Source: Lujinxingia vulgaris (GTDB lineage: Bacteria > Myxococcota_A > Bradymonadia > Bradymonadales > Bradymonadaceae). From it: a DNA stretch of 64,000 nucleotides. Of the stretch, positions 9,416 through 18,087 are shown one piece after another. The notes under the pieces are model-generated. The model made no database searches, was not told the origin of the DNA, and saw only the letters and a program-made list of their open reading frames with translations. The stretch's first letter is position 1; every line of letters begins with the position of its first letter. The translations under genes and the position numbers were made by a program. Location of the stretch: positions 139,486 to 203,485 of the forward strand of contig NZ_VOSL01000043.1 in the NCBI RefSeq assembly GCF_007997005.1, read 5' to 3'.

Positions 9416-10034
9416 CGCAAACCTCGCACTTTTTGATGATAGAAGGGTCAAAAACGACGATCACCATACGAAACCCCGCGACCAACTGAGTTCCCACCGA
9501 CTGCGCCGTATCGTTCCCCTCCTTCAAATGTACCGCAATCCGTACGCCCTTTACAGGCGGCCGGCCGGCGACTTTCAACGCCTCCTGGGTCAAGTGGACC
9601 AGCGCACCGTCTCGCGTGAATCCGCGAGCCTCCAGGTTTTGAAGGGCTGCCTCGCTTCTCTTAGAAGGTGCGATCGAACGTGCCACTTTTCGCAAAGCGT
9701 TCTGAGCAAACACGGTGGTCAGATCAAGGCAATCGCTCAGATCGATCTCGGCTCTAATGACCCTGGGAGCCTGGTCGTCGACGATACGTGTCGCCCACCA
9801 CCCGGCCGTTTTCTTGTCGTTATCCCAAAAGTAGATGCCCGGACCCAACCAACCCTTGTTCGAAGGCGGCCACGTGCCTTGTTGACTCACCACGAGGGCC
9901 TTCTCTTCGGAGCATCCGTGATACCCGATCGCTCTGTACGTAAAACTAGGCACGCGCACGTCTCCACGCACTACTTTGACAACGTCAATGATCCAGACTT
10001 TCTTTCCAGATCGAGGGCTCACCGACATTACCAT
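9405..10034 (-). CDS. ADP-ribosyltransferase-like toxin candidate (CmdT-like)
   Basis: 209 residues from the ATG at 10034. Motifs fit an ADP-ribosyltransferase fold: GYHGCSEEKAL with His39 where the NAD-binding His/Arg lies, WLGPGIYFWDND with Tyr68, and a later strand VIRAEIDLSDCLDL with Glu96, giving an H-Y-E-like set. It is first in a three-gene operon with a helical protein and a SecB-like chaperone, the order of TAC systems; CmdTAC uses an ART toxin. The frame stays open to a GTG at 10157, but that extension would translate the terminator hairpin, so it is disfavoured. The true start may also be Met at 10028. No clear promoter is seen between the hairpin and the start. Confidence 0.6.
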   Translation of the reverse strand: MVMSVSPRSGKKVWIIDVVKVVRGDVRVPSFTYRAIGYHGCSEEKALVVSQQGTWPPSNKGWLGPGIYFWDNDKKTAGWWATRIVDDQAPRVIRAEIDLSDCLDLTTVFAQNALRKVARSIAPSKRSEAALQNLEARGFTRDGALVHLTQEALKVAGRPPVKGVRIAVHLKEGNDTAQSVGTQLVAGFRMVIVVFDPSIIKKCEVCDGA

Positions 10035-10065
10035 CGCTCGCCCGGACTCCTGCCACAAGCGCCGC

Positions 10066-10108
10066 AACAAAAACGCCGGCGACCTCTCGGCCGCCGGCGT
10101 TTTTTGTT
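10066..10108. terminator. terminator hairpin (copy 2), downstream of leuS
   Basis: AACAAAAACGCCGGCG pairs with the right arm at 10092-10108 and is followed by a T-tract on either strand. It lies 104 bases past the leuS stop and separates leuS from the ART-like gene. Confidence 0.85.
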
Positions 10109-10130
10109 CATCACTTAACTTCGTTGAGCT
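10066..10130. repeat. direct repeat copy 2 flanking the toxin-antitoxin-chaperone operon
   Basis: 65 bases matching 8364-8429 in direct orientation, including the segment after the hairpin that ends CGTTGAGCT. The two copies bracket 1.64 kb holding exactly the three TAC-like genes. Confidence 0.85.
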
Positions 10131-10211
10131 TGCTTCTCGCCTTCGTTGCCCGCTCACCTCGAAGGTCGTCAGGCGCCCGCTACAGGCTCCCGGACGCCCG
10201 CACCGCTCGCC

Positions 10212-12800
10212 TCAATTCGCCACAAAGTTCAGAATCCGACCCGGCACAAAGATCACGCGACGAATCGTCTTACCCGTCAGGTGCTCCTCGACCTTCGGGT
10301 TGGCGCGCGCGAGCTTCACGACGGCCTCCTCGTCGACGTCTTTGGGCACGGTGATCTCCCCGCGCAGCTTGCCCATCACCTGGACGGCCAGCTCATAGGA
10401 GTCGTCCTCCAGCCACGTCTCCTCAAACGAGGGCCAGGGCGCGTTGATGACGGAGGGCTCATTCCCCAGGCGCTCCCAGAGCTCCTCGGCGGTGTGCGGG
10501 GCGTACGGCGCGAGCATCTGCACCAGCGGGGCGACCGCGCTCTTTGGCACCGTGTCGAGCTTATAGAGGAAGTTCACGTACTCCATCATCGCGGCAATGG
10601 CGGTGTTGTAGCGCAGCTCCTCGGTGTCTTCGGTGACCTTTTTGATGGTGCGGTGCAGCTGGCGCAGCGTCTCATCGTTGGGCTCGCCATCGACCATCGT
10701 CGTGCTCAGGCCCTCATCGCCGGCGACCAGGCGCCAGATGCGCGAGAGGAAGCGGTGCACACCGCTGACGCCGCGGGAGTTCCAGGGCTTGGTCTGCTCC
10801 AGCGGTCCCATGAACATCTCGTAGAGGCGCAGGCTGTCGGCGCCGTACTCGGCGATGACGTCGTCTGGGTTGACGACGTTGCCGCGCGACTTCGACATCT
10901 TTTCGACGATCTCCTCAAGCTCCACGCCGTGCTCGGGGTGGAAGGGAACGTCGTTCTTCCAGAGAACCTTGTCGGCCGGGATGGTGGCCGGCGAGAGGTC
11001 CTGGCGGTCGCCGACCTCTTTGAAGCTCACCGGCTCGCCAGCGGGGGTTTTGAAATACTGGTAGGTCACCCCCAGGATCATCCCCTGGTTGACCACCCGC
11101 TGGAAGGGCTCTTTGGTGGAGACGACGCCGATATCGTAGAGCACCTTATGCCAGAAGCGCGCGTACAAGAGGTGCAACACGGCGTGCTCCGCACCGCCGA
11201 CGTAGAGGTCGACGGGCATCCAGCGCTTTTCTTTCTCGGGGTCGACCGGGGCTTCGTCGTTTTTGGGGTCGATGTAGCGCAGGTAGTACCAGCAGGAGCC
11301 GGCCCACTGGGGCATCGTGTTGGTCTCGCGGCGCGCCGGGGTGCCGTCGCGCGGGTCGACGGTGTTGACCCAGTCCTCAATCGTCGCCAGCGGCGACTCA
11401 CCGGTGCCGCTGGGCTGGTAGCGCTCCACATCCGGCAGGCTCAGCGGGAGCTGCTCTTCGGGCAGCGTCACGACCTCGCCATCTTCGCGATGCAGGATCG
11501 GGAAAGGCTCACCCCAGTAGCGCTGGCGGCTAAAGAGCCAGTCGCGAAGTTTGTAGTTGATGGTCCCCTGCCCCAGCCCCCGCTCTTCCAGCCAGGCGAT
11601 GATGCTCTTCTTGGCCTCCTTGACCTTCATACCGCTCAAGAAGTCCGAGTTCACAAGCTCGCCGTCACCGGTATGCGCGGCCTCGGTGACGTCACCGCCG
11701 GAGATCACCTCGACGATCGCCAGGCCGTGGGCTTTTGCAAACTCCCAGTCGCGCTCATCGTGGCCGGGCACGGCCATGATCGCGCCGGTGCCGTAGCCGT
11801 AGAGCACATAATCGGCGATCCAGATCGGGATGCGCGCGCCGTTGACCGGGTTGATGGCGTAGGCCCCGGTGAACACGCCGCTCTTCTCTTTCTGCAGCTC
11901 GGTACGCTGCAGCTCGCTCTTGGTCGCGGCTTCCTTACGGTAGGCGTCGACCGCCTCGCGCTGCGCCTCACTGGCCAGATCATCGACCAGGGGATGCTCC
12001 GGCGCGAGCACCATGTAGGTGGCGCCAAAGAGGGTGTCGGGGCGCGTGGTGAAGACGCGGATGTTGGCGTCGAGCCCGTTGGCGGAGCCGGCGTCGACCT
12101 TGAAGTCGACCTCCGCGCCCTGCGAGCGCCCGATCCAGTTGCGCTGCATGTCTTTGAGGTGCTCCGGCCAGTCGATGATCTCCAGATCCTCGAGCAGGCG
12201 CTCGGCATAGGCCGTGATCTTGAGCATCCACTGGCGCATCGGCTTGCGGATCACCGGGTGGCCGCCGCGCTCGCTGCGCCCGTCGATGACCTCTTCGTTA
12301 GCCAGAACGGTGCCCAGCGCCGGGCACCAGTTCACGGGAACCTCGGCGATGTACGCCAGCCCCTGCTCATAGAGTTTGAGGAAGATCCACTGCGTCCAGC
12401 GGTAGTAGTCCGGGTCGGTGGTGTTGATCTCCCGATCCCAGTCGTAGGCAAAGCCCAGCGCCTGGAGCTGGCCCTTGAAGGTTTCGATGTTCTTGACGGT
12501 CGTGTCGCGCGGGTGGGTGCCGGTGTTGATGGCGTGCTGCTCGGCCGGAAGGCCAAACGCGTCCCAGCCCATCGGGTGCAGCACATCGAAGCCCCGCGCG
12601 CGCTTAAATCGCGCCATGATGTCGGTGGCCGTGTAGCCCTCAACGTGCCCCACGTGCAGCCCGGATCCCGAGGGGTAGGGAAACATATCGAGCACGAAGA
12701 AAGAGGGTTTGGAGAGGTCTTCTTCGACCTTAAAAGTCTTGTTCTTCTGCCAGAAGGCCTGCCACTTGGGCTCGATCTGATCGGGACGAAAATCGGACAT
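10212..12800 (-). CDS. leuS: leucyl-tRNA synthetase
   Basis: 862 residues, the usual length for the bacterial enzyme, which charges tRNA-Leu in the cytoplasm. The class I HIGH motif is HVGH at residues 49-52, preceded by FPYPSGSGL. The KMSKS motif is KMSKS at 634-638. The CP1 editing domain ([17 protein letters not shown]) and the LeuS-specific phrase [15 protein letters not shown] are present. The C-terminal anticodon-binding and LeuRS-C regions are complete, ending in [20 protein letters not shown]. It is transcribed alone; its terminator is the second copy of the repeated hairpin. Confidence 0.98.
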   Translation of the reverse strand: MSDFRPDQIEPKWQAFWQKNKTFKVEEDLSKPSFFVLDMFPYPSGSGLHVGHVEGYTATDIMARFKRARGFDVLHPMGWDAFGLPAEQHAINTGTHPRDTTVKNIETFKGQLQALGFAYDWDREINTTDPDYYRWTQWIFLKLYEQGLAYIAEVPVNWCPALGTVLANEEVIDGRSERGGHPVIRKPMRQWMLKITAYAERLLEDLEIIDWPEHLKDMQRNWIGRSQGAEVDFKVDAGSANGLDANIRVFTTRPDTLFGATYMVLAPEHPLVDDLASEAQREAVDAYRKEAATKSELQRTELQKEKSGVFTGAYAINPVNGARIPIWIADYVLYGYGTGAIMAVPGHDERDWEFAKAHGLAIVEVISGGDVTEAAHTGDGELVNSDFLSGMKVKEAKKSIIAWLEERGLGQGTINYKLRDWLFSRQRYWGEPFPILHREDGEVVTLPEEQLPLSLPDVERYQPSGTGESPLATIEDWVNTVDPRDGTPARRETNTMPQWAGSCWYYLRYIDPKNDEAPVDPEKEKRWMPVDLYVGGAEHAVLHLLYARFWHKVLYDIGVVSTKEPFQRVVNQGMILGVTYQYFKTPAGEPVSFKEVGDRQDLSPATIPADKVLWKNDVPFHPEHGVELEEIVEKMSKSRGNVVNPDDVIAEYGADSLRLYEMFMGPLEQTKPWNSRGVSGVHRFLSRIWRLVAGDEGLSTTMVDGEPNDETLRQLHRTIKKVTEDTEELRYNTAIAAMMEYVNFLYKLDTVPKSAVAPLVQMLAPYAPHTAEELWERLGNEPSVINAPWPSFEETWLEDDSYELAVQVMGKLRGEITVPKDVDEEAVVKLARANPKVEEHLTGKTIRRVIFVPGRILNFVAN

Positions 12801-12949
12801 GCTCGGGCTCGTTTGGAAAAAGTCGGGGTTGAATCCAGCTGATACGCAGAGGGGCGCGCCCTCCGCACGGGCCGCGGAGGACGCAGCGGGGCAGGTGTAG
12901 CCCAGCCCCGAAACAGGGGCAAGGAGCGCTCACCCCCTAAGACGCCGGC

Positions 12950-13669
12950 TCAGGCGTCGGCGCCGTAGGTTTGTTGCAGGTAGGCGACGATGTCGTCGGA
13001 CTCGAACATCGCGACGTCATGGTTGGGATCGATGAGGTAAGGCACCATCATGCGCCCCGAGAGCTCGCGAAATTCGGGGCGACGCGCGGAGCCTTTGGCG
13101 ACGTTTTTGACGTGGTAGTCAAGGTTGAGCTCGTTGAGCGCCTCGCGCACCTTTCGGCAAAATGGCGAGGCCTCAAAGTTGTAGAGGACGAGCGTGGACT
13201 CAGGTTGCTGACGAGCTTCCAGGCCCGGGCGTACGCGGATGCCCTTCGGGCGCACGATCGTGGCCATGGAGCCCGCCACCGTGCTGGGAAAGCTCGTAGC
13301 TTTGTCGAGAAACCCGCGGCCATCACCGTAGTGTTGGTGCAGATGCTCGATGATCGCCTCCGACTCCAAAAGCACCGTGTCGGTGTTGGGATCCACAAGC
13401 AGCGGAAACTGCGCCTTGCCGCTGAGCTCGACGGCGCGCGCTCGCTTGACTTCGTCGTTCTTCGCGCAGGTGCGATCGATAAACTCCAGGTCGAGCTCAC
13501 TCATCGCCTCGCGCACCTTGCGGCAGTAAGGGCAGCCCTCAAACTCATAGAGTTCCAGCGGCTGCGCCGGGCGCGGCGGGTTCTCGCGGTTGTACGAGCT
13601 CACAAAGAGCCCCCGACCGGCGCGCATCATCGAGACCATCAGCGAGTGGACGTTGTTCAGAGCAGACAT
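12950..13669 (-). CDS. double thioredoxin-fold (tandem GST-N/glutaredoxin-like) protein
   Basis: 239 residues with two homologous thioredoxin-fold halves, each like a GST N-terminal or glutaredoxin domain. The first (about 36-115) has LELYEFEGCPYCRKVREA with a full CPYC redox motif. The second (about 160-236) has LVLYNFEASPFCRKVREA, where the first Cys is Ser. Both end in a cis-Pro loop (FPLLVDP, VPYLIDP) and an ESDxI-type glutathione-contact turn. There is no GST C-terminal helical domain. Related two-domain proteins occur in cyanobacteria and plants. A thiol-disulfide or glutathione-binding role is likely; the substrate is unknown. Confidence 0.8.
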   Translation of the reverse strand: MSALNNVHSLMVSMMRAGRGLFVSSYNRENPPRPAQPLELYEFEGCPYCRKVREAMSELDLEFIDRTCAKNDEVKRARAVELSGKAQFPLLVDPNTDTVLLESEAIIEHLHQHYGDGRGFLDKATSFPSTVAGSMATIVRPKGIRVRPGLEARQQPESTLVLYNFEASPFCRKVREALNELNLDYHVKNVAKGSARRPEFRELSGRMMVPYLIDPNHDVAMFESDDIVAYLQQTYGADA

Positions 13670-13727
13670 GGCGATCCTTGAGCGCGAGCGCGCGCACGAT
13701 GAAAAAAGATGAAAGAAGCGATGAGGT

Positions 13728-14774
13728 TCAGGGCCGGTCGACGCGCACGCGGTAGGACCAGGCCCAGCCCGGCGATCCGCACTCGGCGTCGCTGCCGGTG
13801 ATCATGAAGAAATAATAGCCCGCCCCGAATTCCCCCGGCGCCCAGGGCAGCAGCGCGTCAAAGCGGCCGCGCTTATCAACCGGCACACACGTCTCCTCCC
13901 ACTGGTCGGAGCCCACCGCGCGGCGGTGAATCGTGATGTTCGGAAAACGCCCCCGGTACTCCCCCTTGATGCGCTGCCCGGCGAGCCCCGCGCCGAGCTC
14001 CAGCACCGTGGGAAGTCGCTGCTCCAGAAAGATCCCTTGATGGGCGAAGGCATCACGCGGCAGCGTGGAGTAGTCGGTATCGTCACACGTCAGCGACAGA
14101 TCGTTGCGCGAGGCATACGTCGCCCGCGGCAGCGGAAAGGCGTAGCCCATGCGCCGCGCCTCCTCAAATCGCACCGGCAGCGTCACACCGGCGAGGTTGG
14201 TCTGGGCGAAGTGCAGGTGCGAGCCGCTGGAGAAGCCGGTGTTGCCACACAGCCCCACGATCTGCCCGGCGCAGACCTGCTCGCCAGGCTGCACCAACGC
14301 CCCGAAATGCTGCAGATGGTAATAGGAGGTGTAGGTCCCATCGCCGTGGTCGAGCACGACGTAGTTGGCCTCCTCCACGCACTCCGGATCGGAGCAGCCC
14401 ATATTGGAGTCGCCGCGCACCGACCAGACCACCCCGTCGCGCGAGGCGACCACCGGAGTGCCTTCTTCGCAGGCGAAGTCCACCGCGAACGCCAGATCTT
14501 CTTTATGGCTGATGTAGCCGTGAAACCCCTGGGTGACCTCGGCGCTATAACCCGCGCGAAAGGGGATCTTATGTTCGGGGGTGACCTGGTTGCGGCAGAT
14601 GCCGCTTTTGTCGAGCTGGGCGCCGGCCAGGCAGACCGGCGAGGGGCTGCGGAAGGTCGCGCATCCCGCAGACAGGGCCGCCAGCGTCAGGGCAAAAGCG
14701 AGCTTCGCCCGCAGGAGCGCGCCGGCCCGATAGGGATGCGCCGCCGCGCTCTGAGACGTACCGACTGCTCGCAC
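13728..14774 (-). CDS. M23-family metallopeptidase lipoprotein
   Basis: 348 residues starting at a GTG with AGGTGA about 7 nt upstream. The signal region ends in the lipobox LSAGC near residue 38. The M23 (LytM-type) core at about 75-190 shows HKEDLAFAVDF (metal His and Asp), ASRDGVV, YYHLQHF and SGSHLHF (final His pair), so the site looks intact. An insert with Cys residues (SNMGCSDPECVEE) precedes the NYVVLDHGDG strand and may form a disulfide. The C-terminal 120 residues are probably a beta domain of unknown role. It likely trims or regulates peptidoglycan from the outer membrane. A paralogue lies at 54785. Confidence 0.85.
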   Translation of the reverse strand: MRAVGTSQSAAAHPYRAGALLRAKLAFALTLAALSAGCATFRSPSPVCLAGAQLDKSGICRNQVTPEHKIPFRAGYSAEVTQGFHGYISHKEDLAFAVDFACEEGTPVVASRDGVVWSVRGDSNMGCSDPECVEEANYVVLDHGDGTYTSYYHLQHFGALVQPGEQVCAGQIVGLCGNTGFSSGSHLHFAQTNLAGVTLPVRFEEARRMGYAFPLPRATYASRNDLSLTCDDTDYSTLPRDAFAHQGIFLEQRLPTVLELGAGLAGQRIKGEYRGRFPNITIHRRAVGSDQWEETCVPVDKRGRFDALLPWAPGEFGAGYYFFMITGSDAECGSPGWAWSYRVRVDRP

Positions 14775-15058
14775 TGCTGATCACCTGTCGGCCTCCCGGA
14801 AAAGGAGGCGCCGCACCATCGACATCGTACCCGGGGGTTGCACCCGCGAGCGTCTGCGTTCAACGCGCTCGCCGGGGTGCAGAGTGGCGAGGATGATGGT
14901 GCCGCACCGCCACCACGTCAACCCGCCACACGGCGCCGGACGTTTTGACAGCACCGGAGCCTCGGTGACATCATCGCGCGCCTTACGCTCGGGGCCGCGT
15001 CGCCCCGCTTCTGGTTGAAGCCGCCACCGCCCCGCCCTTTTGCTCGCCACAGGACATC

Positions 15059-16222
15059 ATGGAACCGATCACCTGGGCCATACTGACCACGCTGGTGCTG
15101 CTAGCCGGCGGCGGGGTCACCCAGGCCACCCGCCAGCGCCGCCGCGCCGTCGAGCGCGCCCAGCTGCGCCAGGCGCTGCGCGTCTCAAGGCCGGTGGGCA
15201 ACACCCGGGTGTCGATCTTTGACGTGTACTGGGATCTGGGCGCGTCGAGCTGGGCGCTGGAGCTGATGCACCACCACAACCTATTGCCCTCCACCGAAGA
15301 CGCGATCTTCGGGGCGTGGTCGCGGCTGGAAGATCTGGTGGCTGGCCACGGCAGCTACGACGCGTTTTTGGAAGACAGCCTGGAGGCCATTGGCGAGTTC
15401 TTCTCGGAGCATCGTGAGGTGGGGAGCCGCCGCCAGCTTCCGGCGCTCAGCTATGAGGATCGCCGGCTGCTGGAGGTTGATCCGGGCGGCGCACAGCCGG
15501 TGGAGGCCGACGACGATAACCTCCCGGTGCTGCGCCGCGCCGGGAGCGGCGTGCCCACGCACCAGGAAGCGCGCCAGCGGCGCGCGCTGCGAGGGGACAC
15601 CCGGAGCGGCGGCGATTGGGGTGCCTCGCTGGGTCTATCGGAGCGGGGCTCGGCGATCTTCGACGTCGACCGCATCGGCAACCTCGACGCGGCGGCCGTG
15701 CTCGGCGCCTTTGTCAGCGGCGACCTTGGCCGACGCCTGGAGCAGTGGTGGAAGATGCGCCGGGTGCGCCAGCTGCGCGATGCGCTCGATAAAGAGTTGA
15801 GCGACTTCTACACCTTCTACGCCGACATCGTGCATCGCACCCCCGACTTCTACTCGCCGCTCTACGACGCCAGCCGCCGCTGGCGCGATGAGGCCACCCG
15901 CCAGCGTTTCGCTCGCAAGCACCGCGACCGGCGCGGAGAGCGCTGGGGCCAGGCCGCCGACCTCTTGAGTGAAGACGCCGTGGCCCTGGCCGAATCTCTG
16001 GCCGAGCGCGCCTTTAAGAACACCCACGACACCATTGAGACGCTGCACGCGCATGCGGCGCGCGGCAACGTGGCGATGGCCGGCTACCTCGTCTACCTCA
16101 ACGCCCACGCCTTCTTCGCCGGACGCCACCCCGAGTATGGCGAACGTATGCGTCGCGTGGACTTCGCCACCCACCGCCTTCAAGAAGAGTTGCGCAAGTT
16201 GCGCGATGAGGGCGTGCTCTGA
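15059..16222 (+). CDS. membrane-anchored helical protein, unknown
   Basis: 387 residues. One N-terminal membrane helix (about residues 4-20, TWAILTTLVLLAGGG) is followed by a basic stretch and a long, mostly helical cytoplasmic part. A middle linker (about 125-190) is polar and probably disordered. The C-terminal 190 residues are rich in Arg, Glu and aromatic residues, with phrases such as LSDFYTFYADIVHRTPDFYSP. No family is recognised. The ATG follows an AGGA-type ribosome site. The gene stands alone, with the next gene convergent. Confidence 0.65.
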   Translation: MEPITWAILTTLVLLAGGGVTQATRQRRRAVERAQLRQALRVSRPVGNTRVSIFDVYWDLGASSWALELMHHHNLLPSTEDAIFGAWSRLEDLVAGHGSYDAFLEDSLEAIGEFFSEHREVGSRRQLPALSYEDRRLLEVDPGGAQPVEADDDNLPVLRRAGSGVPTHQEARQRRALRGDTRSGGDWGASLGLSERGSAIFDVDRIGNLDAAAVLGAFVSGDLGRRLEQWWKMRRVRQLRDALDKELSDFYTFYADIVHRTPDFYSPLYDASRRWRDEATRQRFARKHRDRRGERWGQAADLLSEDAVALAESLAERAFKNTHDTIETLHAHAARGNVAMAGYLVYLNAHAFFAGRHPEYGERMRRVDFATHRLQEELRKLRDEGVL

Positions 16223-16270
16223 AGAACGCCCCTTCTGGCTCCGCTCATGGCCCGACTCAAAACATCGGTC

Positions 16271-16741
16271 TCAACGTACCAGCGGGTTATCCCACTGCCC
16301 GGCGTCGTTGAAGCTCACCGGGATGGAGCCGATCGGCGTCTCAAAGTGGCAGGCCCCGGAGACCTGCCAGGGGATCACCGGCTCGCGAATGATGCGCGAG
16401 GCGCTCTGCTGCGCCTCGGCAAAACGCACCGACACCGGCACATCGACCCGCGCGCTGCCTTTGGCCGGGATGCGCTGGTCGGGGCGCGCGCTGCCGCTGG
16501 CCAGATACGCCGAGAAGAGGTCGACGCGCCAGTCCACCTCCCGCAGCGGCAACGCGTACTCATTGGGGTTGGCCAGATCGAAGATCAATCCGAAGTTAAG
16601 TCCGCTCAAATTCAGCGAGCGAAACTCCACATCCCGCACCGAGGCGCGCGGCGCGGCGCACCCCACGACCAGCACCGCCGCACCAACAAGCATGAATAAC
16701 AACCCGACGACGCGTCTTCTCGAAGTTGCGTTATCTGTCAT
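16271..16741 (-). CDS. LEA14/WHy-domain lipoprotein
   Basis: 156 residues from the ATG at 16741, chosen because AGGAG lies just upstream; the longer frame to 16918 lacks a signal. The signal peptide ends in the lipobox VVGC. The mature part is a single LEA14-like (water stress and hypersensitive response) beta domain: SLNLSGLNFGLIFDLANPNE, the LPLREVDWRVDLFS strand, GSARVDVPVSVRF and the end PVSFNDAGQWDN. Such domains are found in bacterial envelope lipoproteins of unknown function, sometimes linked to desiccation tolerance. It is divergent from yceD, sharing a 190-base control region. Confidence 0.8.
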   Translation of the reverse strand: MTDNATSRRRVVGLLFMLVGAAVLVVGCAAPRASVRDVEFRSLNLSGLNFGLIFDLANPNEYALPLREVDWRVDLFSAYLASGSARPDQRIPAKGSARVDVPVSVRFAEAQQSASRIIREPVIPWQVSGACHFETPIGSIPVSFNDAGQWDNPLVR

Positions 16742-16930
16742 GGGCTCTCTCCTGAGCAGAGTGCATGGTGGGCCGCCAGCGGCCAGGTTGAGCGAAATGG
16801 TGCGCCAGTGTGACCGGTTAGAGCAAGCGCGTTGACGCCGGTGCACACCATCGGTACAAGGTCCGCCCTTCGCGCGGCGCCCGCGGGCAACGCGCGATCG
16901 ATCATCACCTGAGACCATCCGAGGCCCCCG

Positions 16931-17518
16931 ATGAACAGCGCTAACTTTGAGCTCGATCTCCTGGATTTTCAGGGCGAGCCGATCGAGCTGAGTTTTGAAG
17001 CCCCGATTGAGGAGCTTGAGTGGCTTAAGAAAGGGCTGGAGTCCACCGGGTTTCGCCCCGCCGACGACGTGCCCTTTAAGGTCGACTTAAGCGCCCAGCT
17101 CATCGAGACCACGGTGCGTCTTCATGGCGAGGTAGAGGGCGCGCTGAGCTACGAATGTGGCCGTTGCATGCGGGAGCGGCGCTTCGAGCTTGACTCTTCG
17201 GTGGAGTTTGTGTTGATGTCTCGCGCTTCGTGGGAGGAGGCCTATGGCGATCGCGAAGAGATCGTGCTAAGTGCCGACGACCTCGACGTGAGCTTCTACG
17301 AGGGAGAGGTCATTGACCTCCGCCCGTTGATCGTCGAAGCCGTGGTTCTGGAGCTCCCCACCTTTGCGCGGTGCCCCGAGGAGGATAAAGCGTCGTGCGA
17401 CGCGGCCTTCGAGGCGCACGTGGGAGAAGAGACGGTGGAGGCCAATGAGGCCAATTCCATCGATCTTCGCTGGTCGAAGTTGCGCGAGATCAAGCTCAAG
17501 AACGACGACAACGAATAA
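16931..17518 (+). CDS. yceD: YceD/DUF177-family protein
   Basis: 195 residues with the family core ALSYECGRCMRERRFELDSS (paired Cys near residues 76-79) and the region after it ending PTFARCPEEDK with a further Cys pair. The family is typically encoded just upstream of rpmF, as here (101 bases), and has been linked in bacteria and plastids to 23S rRNA accumulation. Conserved Cys residues may bind metal. It is probably cotranscribed with rpmF. Confidence 0.88.
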   Translation: MNSANFELDLLDFQGEPIELSFEAPIEELEWLKKGLESTGFRPADDVPFKVDLSAQLIETTVRLHGEVEGALSYECGRCMRERRFELDSSVEFVLMSRASWEEAYGDREEIVLSADDLDVSFYEGEVIDLRPLIVEAVVLELPTFARCPEEDKASCDAAFEAHVGEETVEANEANSIDLRWSKLREIKLKNDDNE

Positions 17519-17618
17519 GTGACCCCGGCCCCGACTGATGTTGGCGGCTTTAAGGCAATTTTGATGAAGGCAAGGGCTGGGAGCCTGCGCCAGACAAGAA
17601 GCATGAGAGGAGGCTACC

Positions 17619-17807
17619 ATGGCTGTGCCCAAGAAACGTAAGTCCCAGGCCAAGACGCGCTCGCGTCGCGCGAACCACGACAAGCTCACCGCCATCAAGC
17701 TGCAGCGCTGCCCGCAGTGCTACGCGCCCAAGCGCTCGCACCGCGCCTGCGCCGACTGCGGCTTCTACGGCGAAGAGCAGGTTGTTGAGGTGTGGGAGCA
17801 GTACTGA
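17619..17807 (+). CDS. rpmF: 50S ribosomal protein L32
   Basis: 62 residues, full length. It opens AVPKKRKSQAKTRSRR, the conserved rRNA-binding N-terminus, and has the zinc-binding set CPQC...CADCG. A strong ribosome site (GAGAGGAGG) precedes the ATG. In many proteobacteria plsX and fab genes follow; here a 280-base gap and an ACP-RpiB fusion gene follow instead. Confidence 0.98.
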   Translation: MAVPKKRKSQAKTRSRRANHDKLTAIKLQRCPQCYAPKRSHRACADCGFYGEEQVVEVWEQY

Positions 17808-17863
17808 TCCCGCACACCGACCTGGTCGGACCTGAAGATGATGAAGCAGCTGTCGCCGGTGAT

Positions 17864-17890
17864 CCCGCCCGAATGTTGATCGGGGGCGGG
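17864..17890 (+). terminator. possible weak terminator after rpmF
   Basis: CCCGCC...GGCGGG hairpin with a bulge, followed by only TTTA. It lies in the 280-base gap after rpmF. The rest of that gap shows no gene or other signal I can support. Confidence 0.3.
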
Positions 17891-18087
17891 TTTACCGGCG
17901 CGCTGCGTTTAACGCCATGAGGCAATGGTGACGCCTTTGAATGCGAGATTGAGAGTGACGTGAGCGAGGCGCAAAGCGCAGGCGATGCTTTAGCATGGTC
18001 GAGGATTTGCAACGCAGCTCAGGGTGCTCTCAATGCAGCAGACATGGCGTCAACGCTGGCTCATGACGTCGTAACGCCCGGAAACTT

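Noticed and set aside
10146..12842. Long plus-strand open frame opposite leuS (about 898 codons)
   Set aside because: It is antisense to an unmistakable leuS with all motifs; GC-rich codon bias leaves such shadow frames open. Its product is low-complexity with no domain.
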